Source of the DNA: Anaerolineales bacterium
GTDB lineage: Bacteria > Chloroflexota > Anaerolineae > Anaerolineales > Villigracilaceae
DNA: 40,859 nucleotides
Assembly: GCA_014379595.1 (NCBI GenBank)
Contig: JACMLM010000014.1
Coordinates: forward strand, 1-40,859
Direction: 5' to 3'
Both the position numbers and the translations under genes were made by a program. Shown in pieces: positions 15,628 through 21,846 of the stretch. The stretch's first letter is position 1. Each line of letters begins with the position of its first letter. The notes beneath the pieces are model-generated. The model did no database searches. It saw nothing but the letters and a program-made list of their open reading frames with translations, and had not been told where the DNA came from.

Positions 15628-17367
15628 GTGAAAAAAAACATTTCTGTTTTACTTTCGCTGATAGTGTTGGCAAGCCTTATGCTTGCAGCCTGCGGCACCC
15701 CGGCAACGGAAGCACCTGTAGCTACTGAGGCTCCTGCTACCGAAGCACCTGCCACTGAAGCACCCGCTACCGAAGCACCTGCTGCCTATGAAGGCATGAT
15801 GGTGGAAGCACCCGACTGCGAATATGGTGGTCAATTCAAATCCATCGAAGCTGTCGATGAATTAACTGTCAAGATGACACTCTGCGTGCCAGATCCTGCT
15901 TTCCCATCAAAGATTGCTTTTACATCCTTTGCGATTCAGCCATCTGAGTATCTTGAATCCACTGGCGGCAATGGTGATCTGCTTGAGAAACCCATCGGTA
16001 CCGGCCCATACATGATCGAATCATGGGAACGCGGCAACCAATTGGTCTTAACAAAGAACCCCAATTATTGGGGTGAGAACATTGGCGCTGAAACCCTGGT
16101 CTTCCGCTGGGGTACTGAGTCTGCTCAACGCTTACTCGAACTTCAATCCGGTACCGTTGATGGTATCGACAACGTTGGTCCCGATGATTTCGCTACAGTT
16201 GAAGGTGATTCAAACCTGGCTCTGTTCAATCGCCCGGCTCTCAATGTTATGTATATCGCTTTCAATAACAACCCCCAAGTTGAAGGCTTCGACAACACCA
16301 CAAACCCATTAGCCAACGAAATGGTACGCCAGGCTATTGCCATGGGTATTGACCGCAATCGTATTGTAGATAATTTCTATCCAGCCGGCTCAGAAGTTGC
16401 TTCCCATTTCACTCCTTGTTCCATTCCAAATGGTTGTGTTGGTGATGAATGGTATGCCTTTGATGCTGCTGCAGCAAAAGCTTTGCTCACCGAAGCTGGT
16501 TACCCAGACGGCTTCGAAACCGTATTGAATTACCGTGATGTTGTGCGTGGTTACCTGCCTGACCCGAACGTTGTAGCCCAGGATATTCAGGCTCAGTTGA
16601 AAGAGAACCTGAATATTACCCTCAACATCGAGGTAATGGAATCTGGTGCCTTCCTCGCGGCGTCTGACGCTGGTCAATTGCAGGGCTTGCACTTGCTCGG
16701 TTGGGGCGCTGACTATCCTGACCAAACCAACTTCCTTGGTTATCACTTCGGTGACGGCGCTTCAAAACAGTTCGGCGATCATTGGCCTGACATTACTGAA
16801 GCTTTAGCACAAGGCGCACAATTGGCTGACGATGCTGACCGCGAACCTTTCTACACCACTGCCAACAATGCAATCCGCACTCACGTGCCGATGATCCCTG
16901 TTGCTCATGGTGGTTCTGCTTTGGCTTTCAAAGCATCAGTTGAAGGTGCATTTGCCAGCCCGCTTGGCAATGAAGAATTCTCTGTGATGTCCAATGGCAC
17001 AGACACTTTCGTCTGGATGCAGAACGCTGAACCCATCTCACTTTACTGTGCTGATGAGACCGATGGTGAATCACTGCGCGCTTGCGAGCAGATTACACAA
17101 TCCCTCTTGAGCTACGAAACTGGCGGTACCGCAGTTGAGCCAGCTCTTGCTGAATCCTATGAAGTCAACGATGATTTGACCGAGTGGGTATTCAAATTGC
17201 GCCCAGGCGTAGTGTTCCACGATGGTTCTACGCTCGATGCGAACGATGTGGTAACTTCACTTTCCGTTCAATGGGATGCTGGCAATCCTCTCCACACCGG
17301 TAACACAGGTGCATTCTCCTATTGGAGCGGTTTGTTTGGTACATTCTTAAACGCTCCCCCAGAGTAA
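15628..17367 (+). CDS. Family 5 extracellular solute-binding lipoprotein, apparently circularly permuted
   Basis: A 579-residue binding protein for a peptide/nickel-type ABC importer. The start is GTG 15628, after GGAGGAG (15618-15624); a TTG at 15616 overlaps that site. A lipoprotein signal ends LAAC (Cys22), then come (A)TEAP repeats (to about 52). The order of the body is unusual. Residues 70-465 hold what is normally the middle and C-terminal part: SIEAVDELTVKMTL, GTGPYMIESW, NPNYWGE, MVRQAIAMGIDR and ALLTEAGYPDGFET. Residues 468-579 hold what is normally N-terminal: ISLYC, ITQSLLSYETG, EPALAESYEVNDDLTEW then VFKLRPGVVFHDG, and DANDV. This is a swap of segments compared with DppA/OppA. 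The gene is intact and followed by two permeases. Confidence 0.88.
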   Translation: MKKNISVLLSLIVLASLMLAACGTPATEAPVATEAPATEAPATEAPATEAPAAYEGMMVEAPDCEYGGQFKSIEAVDELTVKMTLCVPDPAFPSKIAFTSFAIQPSEYLESTGGNGDLLEKPIGTGPYMIESWERGNQLVLTKNPNYWGENIGAETLVFRWGTESAQRLLELQSGTVDGIDNVGPDDFATVEGDSNLALFNRPALNVMYIAFNNNPQVEGFDNTTNPLANEMVRQAIAMGIDRNRIVDNFYPAGSEVASHFTPCSIPNGCVGDEWYAFDAAAAKALLTEAGYPDGFETVLNYRDVVRGYLPDPNVVAQDIQAQLKENLNITLNIEVMESGAFLAASDAGQLQGLHLLGWGADYPDQTNFLGYHFGDGASKQFGDHWPDITEALAQGAQLADDADREPFYTTANNAIRTHVPMIPVAHGGSALAFKASVEGAFASPLGNEEFSVMSNGTDTFVWMQNAEPISLYCADETDGESLRACEQITQSLLSYETGGTAVEPALAESYEVNDDLTEWVFKLRPGVVFHDGSTLDANDVVTSLSVQWDAGNPLHTGNTGAFSYWSGLFGTFLNAPPE

Positions 17368-17391
17368 TTCATCAATCAAGTAGATCTATTG

Positions 17392-17423
17392 GACCCCCGT
17401 CAAGAGTCATCTTGACGGGGGTC
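17392..17423 (+). ncRNA. Strong intercistronic hairpin between binding protein and permease
   Basis: GACCCCCGTCAAGA pairs perfectly over 14 bp with TCTTGACGGGGGTC around GTCA. No T run follows. It ends 13 nt before the permease ATG. Such hairpins commonly protect the upstream message or damp downstream expression; here that is inferred. Confidence 0.7.
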
Positions 17424-17436
17424 TCCCCAAATTGTT

Positions 17437-18516
17437 ATGGCCACTTATATTCTTAGAAGACTCCTGCTCAGTATTCCCGTATTATTTGGAATCTTATTTG
17501 CCACTTTCGCATTGGCACGTTTAATTCCTGGTGACCCTTGCCGTGCCATGTTAGGTGAGAAGGCTACCAAAGTAGTCTGTGATGAGTTCAACCATCGCCA
17601 TGGTTTGGACAGGCCCATACCGATTCAGTTTGGGGTATACGTTAATGAAATCGCTCACGGCGATTTTGGAAATTCCTTCCGCTATTCCAAGCCCATCACT
17701 GAATTACTGATGGAACGCCTGCCCACCACCCTTGAGTTAAGTATTTCGGCACTTTTAATTAGCATTTTTATTGGTATTCCATTAGGGGTGATCGCAGCAG
17801 TCCGCCACAACTCATGGGTCGATGTAATTACGATGATGTGGGCCAATGTCGGCGTATCCATGCCTGTATTCTGGCTCGGGTTAATGCTTGCGTATATTTT
17901 CGCGCTTGCCCTAAAAGACACATTTTTCCAACTTCCACCCTCAGGACGTCTTAGTCCCGGAATTATTACAGTCCCATTTTTTGAAACCTGGGCCATGCAA
18001 CTGAGCGAAGACTCTTTTGCATTTACCATTTTTGATTTTGTCAGCCGTATGAATATTCCCAATGCAATCCTCAGTGGCAATGGAGAATTACTTAAAGACG
18101 CAGTAACTCATTTAATTCTCCCAGCTTTTGCACTCAGCACAATCCCCACAGCCCTCATTGCCCGCATGACGCGTTCTGCCATGCTTGAAGTTCTTGGGCA
18201 GGATTACATCCGAACGGCGCGTGCCAAAGGATTGGTTCGGCGCGCTGTTATTATGAAACATGCATTTCGTAATGCTCTATTACCTCTTGCCACCGTGATC
18301 GGTTTATCTTTAGGCGGTCTATTGGGCGGCGCAGTATTAACAGAAACAGTTTTCAATTTATCTGGAGTTGGCCGTATTCTTTATGATGGTATCACTGCCC
18401 GCGATTACGGCATTATACAAGGATTTACAGTAGTCATTGCAATTTTCTTTGTTGCTTTGAACTTGATCGTGGATATTTCCTATGCCTATCTTGATCCTCG
18501 AATCCGCCTTAACTAA
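17437..18516 (+). CDS. ABC transporter permease, DppB/OppB type
   Basis: The 359-residue membrane protein starts YILRRLLLSIPVLFGILFATF (4-24), the standard first helix of DppB-type permeases, followed by ARLIPGDPCRAMLG and a conserved periplasmic loop. The C-terminal transport domain has about five spans and the EAA coupling loop DYIRTARAKGL (about 261-271) that contacts the ATPase. Length is slightly above usual because of an insert at about 158-205. There is no Shine-Dalgarno sequence before ATG 17437; a hairpin lies just upstream. It forms the membrane channel with the next gene. Confidence 0.93.
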   Translation: MATYILRRLLLSIPVLFGILFATFALARLIPGDPCRAMLGEKATKVVCDEFNHRHGLDRPIPIQFGVYVNEIAHGDFGNSFRYSKPITELLMERLPTTLELSISALLISIFIGIPLGVIAAVRHNSWVDVITMMWANVGVSMPVFWLGLMLAYIFALALKDTFFQLPPSGRLSPGIITVPFFETWAMQLSEDSFAFTIFDFVSRMNIPNAILSGNGELLKDAVTHLILPAFALSTIPTALIARMTRSAMLEVLGQDYIRTARAKGLVRRAVIMKHAFRNALLPLATVIGLSLGGLLGGAVLTETVFNLSGVGRILYDGITARDYGIIQGFTVVIAIFFVALNLIVDISYAYLDPRIRLN

Positions 18517-18524
18517 TAGCTGAT

Positions 18525-19481
18525 ATGACAACCCAAACAGCATCTCCCCTCAAACTTGACACTGAAGGTCTCTCCCTCGATTCGGTGAGTCTCTGGCAGA
18601 TCACACGGCGGCGACTCTTCCGTCGCAAATCATCGCTCCTGGGTATGATCATTCTCGCCATCTTAATAGTGATCGCCTTAACCGCGCAATGGATCGCTCC
18701 TTACGACCCCATTCTTTCCATGTTGGATGCTAACCCGCCGCAGGATATCGGAAAACGCTCTTCTCCATGTATTCATGCTTTAGGCTGTGCAGTAGATCAA
18801 CCTCAGCACATTATGGGAACGGATGGCAATATCCGTGACGAGTTCAGCCGCATGGTTTACGGCGCACGACTGAGCTTATTGATCGGCATCTCCACTGTTA
18901 CGTTTGCCATCATCATTGGCACGGTTCTCGGCGCGCTTGGCGGTTATTTTGGGGGCTGGATAGACAATATCATCATGCGCGTCATGGATGTGCTGTTGGC
19001 TTTTCCCTCTTTACTTCTCGCCATTGCCATTGTCACGGTGATTGGCCCTGGGCTTATTAATGCGTTGATCGCAATTGGCATTGTCTCCATCCCGGCCTAT
19101 GCTCGTGTGGTACGCGGCAGTGTGCTTTCGATCCGTGAAATGGATTTTGTCTCAGCTTCACGTGCGCTTGGCGGAAATACTTATGATATTCTCTTCCGCC
19201 GTATTTTGCCAAACGCGTTGACCCCGCTCATCGTGCAAGGCACACTGGGTATTGCTTCTGCAATTTTGGATGCTGCTGCGCTTTCCTTTTTGGGACTAGG
19301 CGCACAACCCCCCACACCTGAATGGGGCTCCATGCTCGGTGCAGAACGCAATCAAGTTTTTACAGCCCCACACCTTGTCTTTTACCCTGGCTTGGCAATT
19401 ATGCTGACGGTGCTGGCATTCAATTTATTAGGCGATGGTTTACGCGACGCACTTGACCCAAGACTCGCTCATATGAGTTAA
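18525..19481 (+). CDS. ABC transporter permease, DppC/OppC type
   Basis: The 318-residue protein has the DppC layout: a cytoplasmic head (about 1-35), a first span (about 38-58), then a periplasmic loop with two cysteines (CIHALGC, about 83-89) and HIMGTDGNIRDEFSRMVYGAR (about 96-116, split in the usual GTDxxGRD form), and the transport domain with the EAA loop (REMDFVSASRALGG, about 205-218). It starts 8 nt after the dppB-type stop. No DppD or DppF ATPase follows; a strong terminator comes 48 nt after the stop. The importer must use ATPases encoded elsewhere. Confidence 0.93.
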   Translation: MTTQTASPLKLDTEGLSLDSVSLWQITRRRLFRRKSSLLGMIILAILIVIALTAQWIAPYDPILSMLDANPPQDIGKRSSPCIHALGCAVDQPQHIMGTDGNIRDEFSRMVYGARLSLLIGISTVTFAIIIGTVLGALGGYFGGWIDNIIMRVMDVLLAFPSLLLAIAIVTVIGPGLINALIAIGIVSIPAYARVVRGSVLSIREMDFVSASRALGGNTYDILFRRILPNALTPLIVQGTLGIASAILDAAALSFLGLGAQPPTPEWGSMLGAERNQVFTAPHLVFYPGLAIMLTVLAFNLLGDGLRDALDPRLAHMS

Positions 19482-19529
19482 TTATGTAGTAACGACTTCA
19501 GTCGTCTTTTCTAGCTGAATGTACGAATT

Positions 19530-19562
19530 AAAACGCGGCCATTAATGATGGCCGCGTTTTTT
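19530..19562. terminator. Bidirectional terminator between ABC operon and rhomboid gene
   Basis: AAAACGCGGCCAT pairs perfectly with ATGGCCGCGTTTT around TAATG and is followed by TT. It lies between convergent genes and has T runs on both strands. A weaker ACGACT/AGTCGT hairpin precedes it near 19491. Confidence 0.9.
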
Positions 19563-19579
19563 GTTTAATTGTTTGCTTC

Positions 19580-20356
19580 TTAAAACATTCCCCACACCGC
19601 CAGCATACCAAAAATAATAACGACCAACCCTGCTCCTAAAATGATCTCACGCGATTCACGTTCATCCTGTAACTTCAATCCAAGCGACGTGCCCATCACT
19701 TCCCAACGCGGACTGGCAAACCACGCGAACATGGCACCGCCTAATAACCCACCTACATGCCCCCAATTATCAATGCCAGGTGTTAGGCCAATGAACAGGT
19801 TAATCGCAATAATAAAAACCGAGTTACTAATTGCCTGGCGTGCAAAATTGCCAAATAATTTTCTGTTTTGGTAAAAGAAGATCAACTGCGCCCCAACCAA
19901 CGCAAACACAGCCGTAGACGCGCCCACGGAATATCCATTTTCACCGGTGAGCAAAAAGGAGAATACATTTCCTGAAAATGCTCCGAGAAAATATAATAAT
20001 ATAAATCTTCCATGGCCAAATTGTTTCTCTAAAAACGATCCAATGGAAAGCAAAGCATACATATTGAAGAAAATATGCGGCATAGAACCATGTAAAAATA
20101 CAGGTGTAATGAAGCGCCACAATTCACCGGCGCGAATGGCTGAATTAAATCGTGCACCGTATACTTCGAGCCAGTCAATTTGATTGGCAGCATAGCCCAG
20201 AACGGCAACGCTCAACAATTGCAAAATATAAACGAACACAGTGAAGCCGATCAAGACATACGTCACCGTGGGCACGAGAGAGGGCAAAGCGACAGCTACT
20301 TCCTGAGGTGACGGAACAGGCTCAACGTTAAAGGATGCTTCGGGATCTTGATTCAT
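19580..20356 (-). CDS. Rhomboid-family intramembrane serine protease
   Basis: A 258-residue membrane protein. The rhomboid core has ELWRFITPVFLHGSMPHIFFNMY (about 78-100) with the HxxxN pair, the nucleophile loop GYSVGAST (Ser147), and HVGGLLGGAMFAW with His200, so the Ser-His dyad is complete. It has six core spans plus an extra C-terminal span (about 236-256), and a soluble N-terminal tail of about 28 residues. Rhomboids cut membrane helices of other proteins; the substrate is unknown. It overlaps the gmk stop by 4 nt (ATGA), so gmk and this gene are translationally coupled. Confidence 0.93.
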   Translation of the reverse strand: MNQDPEASFNVEPVPSPQEVAVALPSLVPTVTYVLIGFTVFVYILQLLSVAVLGYAANQIDWLEVYGARFNSAIRAGELWRFITPVFLHGSMPHIFFNMYALLSIGSFLEKQFGHGRFILLYFLGAFSGNVFSFLLTGENGYSVGASTAVFALVGAQLIFFYQNRKLFGNFARQAISNSVFIIAINLFIGLTPGIDNWGHVGGLLGGAMFAWFASPRWEVMGTSLGLKLQDERESREIILGAGLVVIIFGMLAVWGMF

Positions 20357-20970
20357 AATGTCACCTTGCGATGTTGCACACGTAGATGTTCGGCGGAGAT
20401 AATGGCGCGCACCTTATTAATTGTGTCATCCAAATGAAAATCCTGATTGACGATCACATAATCAAAGGCTTCAATGCGTTGTAATTCCTTGCGGGCAGTG
20501 GCAATTCGCAGGGATAAAGAATCAGCGGTCTCAGTTTTTCGTTCGCGCAAACGTCGCTCAAGTTCTTCTTCGCTTTCACAGGTAATAAAAATCAGCAAGG
20601 CCTCAGGTGCAAGCTTTCGCACAGTTTCTGCGCCCTGCACATCAAGCCGCATCACAACATCTTTGCCGCTCGCAAGGGCCTCGCGCACCTGTGCTTTTGG
20701 AATGCCTTTGTAATCACCATATACGATTGCATATTCGATCAATTCATTCTGTTCGATCATGCGGGCAAATTCATCTTTTGAAACAAATAAATAATCTTTT
20801 CCATGCGTTTCGGATTCACGTTTTTCGCGGGTAGTGGCTGTCACTACAAAATGGAATGGAAATCCGCGCTCGATCATGCGCTGTACAACAGAATCCTTCC
20901 CAACACCGGACGGGCCTGAAACAACAATTAAAAGCGGACTAGGTTTGCGGAGATTGAATGTAGTGGGCAT
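20353..20970 (-). CDS. gmk: Guanylate kinase
   Basis: Gmk phosphorylates GMP to GDP with ATP. The 205-residue protein has the P-loop SGPSGVGKDSV (about 18-28), TATTREKRESETHGKDYLFVS (about 47-67) with the GMP-binding TTR and GxDY motifs, IVYGDYKGIPKAQVREALASGKDV (about 83-106) and the RLRERKTET lid (about 150-158), all typical. The start lacks a ribosome site; TAAAAT (minus strand, 20982-20977) is exactly 6 nt before the ATG, suggesting leaderless transcription. It diverges from the FmdB-type gene, which has the same arrangement on the other strand, and is the lead gene of the gmk-rhomboid operon. Confidence 0.96.
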   Translation of the reverse strand: MPTTFNLRKPSPLLIVVSGPSGVGKDSVVQRMIERGFPFHFVVTATTREKRESETHGKDYLFVSKDEFARMIEQNELIEYAIVYGDYKGIPKAQVREALASGKDVVMRLDVQGAETVRKLAPEALLIFITCESEEELERRLRERKTETADSLSLRIATARKELQRIEAFDYVIVNQDFHLDDTINKVRAIISAEHLRVQHRKVTL

Positions 20971-21039
20971 GAGTTTATTTTACCAAAGAGACTCACCGCT
21001 TCTTTCGCACCTCAGCCTGATTCGCAGTACAATAGATTT
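20971..21039. promoter_or_regulatory. Divergent pair of probable leaderless promoters
   Basis: Minus strand: TAAAAT at 20982-20977, 6 nt from the gmk ATG. Plus strand: TACAAT at 21028-21033, 6 nt from the FmdB-type ATG, with a weak TTCGCA 18 nt further upstream. Neither start has a Shine-Dalgarno sequence. Confidence 0.55.
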
Positions 21040-21420
21040 ATGCCAACTTATGACTTTATCTGCAACTCTTGCGAAAAACGATTTGAAGTCTTTCTGACTT
21101 TCAGTGAATACGGGGAAAAGGCCGTTCAGTGCACACACTGTGAAAGCAAAAATATCCGCCGCCGCATGACGAAGGTGCGAATTGCCAAATCGGATGAAAG
21201 CCGAATGGAATCAATGGCGAATGATTTTCCAGGTTTTGACGGCCTTGAAGATGACCCAAAAGCTCTCGGCCAAATGATGCGCAAGATTGGAGCTGAAACG
21301 GGGGAAGCCATGCCCGCTGAATTTGATGAAGTAGTGGATAGATTGGAAGCAGGTCAAAGCCCTGAAGAGATCGAATCGGTTCTACCCGATCTGGGCTTGG
21401 ATAATTCAAATGATGAATAA
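21040..21420 (+). CDS. FmdB-type zinc ribbon protein
   Basis: The 126-residue protein begins MPTYDFICNSCEKRFEVF, the FmdB/CxxC_CXXC_SSSS signature, with metal-binding pairs CNSC (8-11) and CTHC (32-35). The rest (about 50-126) is acidic and helical, with a DGLEDDPKALGQMMRKIG segment often seen in longer FmdB proteins of Chloroflexota. The family is common but its role is undefined; names refer to a formamide regulator and may mislead. The ATG has no ribosome site and lies 6 nt after TACAAT. A strong terminator follows. Confidence 0.85.
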   Translation: MPTYDFICNSCEKRFEVFLTFSEYGEKAVQCTHCESKNIRRRMTKVRIAKSDESRMESMANDFPGFDGLEDDPKALGQMMRKIGAETGEAMPAEFDEVVDRLEAGQSPEEIESVLPDLGLDNSNDE

Positions 21421-21454
21421 AGCCTGATAAAAAATTATCGGCAGTTTTAAATAG

Positions 21455-21499
21455 CAGGGCATCGATTTCTGAAAATATGGAAATCGATGCCCTGTTTTT
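21455..21499 (+). terminator. Terminator of the FmdB-type gene
   Basis: CAGGGCATCGATTTC pairs perfectly with GAAATCGATGCCCTG (15 bp) around a 10-nt loop, followed by TTTTTG. Confidence 0.9.
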
Positions 21500-21513
21500 G
21501 TGTATGGGAATTT

Positions 21514-21541
21514 TTGACATGCTCATGCTTATATTTATAGT
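21514..21541 (+). promoter_or_regulatory. Strong sigma70-type promoter of the cytochrome cluster
   Basis: TTGACA (21514-21519), a 16-nt spacer and TATAGT (21536-21541) predict a start near 21548, giving a leader of about 300 nt before the decahaem gene. It lies just after the FmdB terminator and is the best consensus promoter seen in the window. Confidence 0.65.
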
Positions 21542-21567
21542 CTAAATCATCCCCTTTTTCTTAGCTG

Positions 21568-21597
21568 ATTGTTCTCCCCCAAGTGGGGGAGAACAAT
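21568..21597 (+). ncRNA. Leader stem-loop 1
   Basis: ATTGTTCTCCCCC pairs perfectly with GGGGGAGAACAAT (13 bp) around AAGT. No T run follows, so it is not a standard terminator. Confidence 0.65.
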
Positions 21598-21669
21598 ATC
21601 CCCTTAACGACGGGTACAGCTGGGAAGACTTTGTTGTAAGATGAATTAATGGTCTGTATATATCTGACA

Positions 21670-21703
21670 GACGCAATGCTGAGTATTTACTAAGCATTGC
21701 GTC
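21670..21703 (+). ncRNA. Leader stem-loop 2
   Basis: GACGCAATGCT pairs perfectly with AGCATTGCGTC (11 bp). After one G/A mismatch the inner AGTA and TACT can pair as well. No T run follows. Confidence 0.65.
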
Positions 21704-21846
21704 ATGCTATTGGATATACCTGATGAAATCATTGGGGGAATCAGACAAATGGCTAAACTATTAACCGCGATGTCAATCTGTCTTATAGAATCATGACAAA
21801 GAGATAATTGAATAGATTTCCCTGCTGAATGGAAGGAAATGCTGAA

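Larger units (their letters stand above)
21500..21846 (+). other. Gene-free 347-nt leader region of the cytochrome cluster
   Basis: No convincing coding frame is visible. It holds a near-consensus promoter (21514-21541) and two strong stem-loops (21568-21597 and 21670-21703), then about 140 nt without clear structure, with the ribosome site at its end. I recognise no known riboswitch motif. Confidence 0.6.

Noticed and set aside
21548-21846. Cyclic-di-GMP or other known riboswitch before the decahaem gene
   Set aside because: The stems are clear, but I could find no conserved core of a known class.
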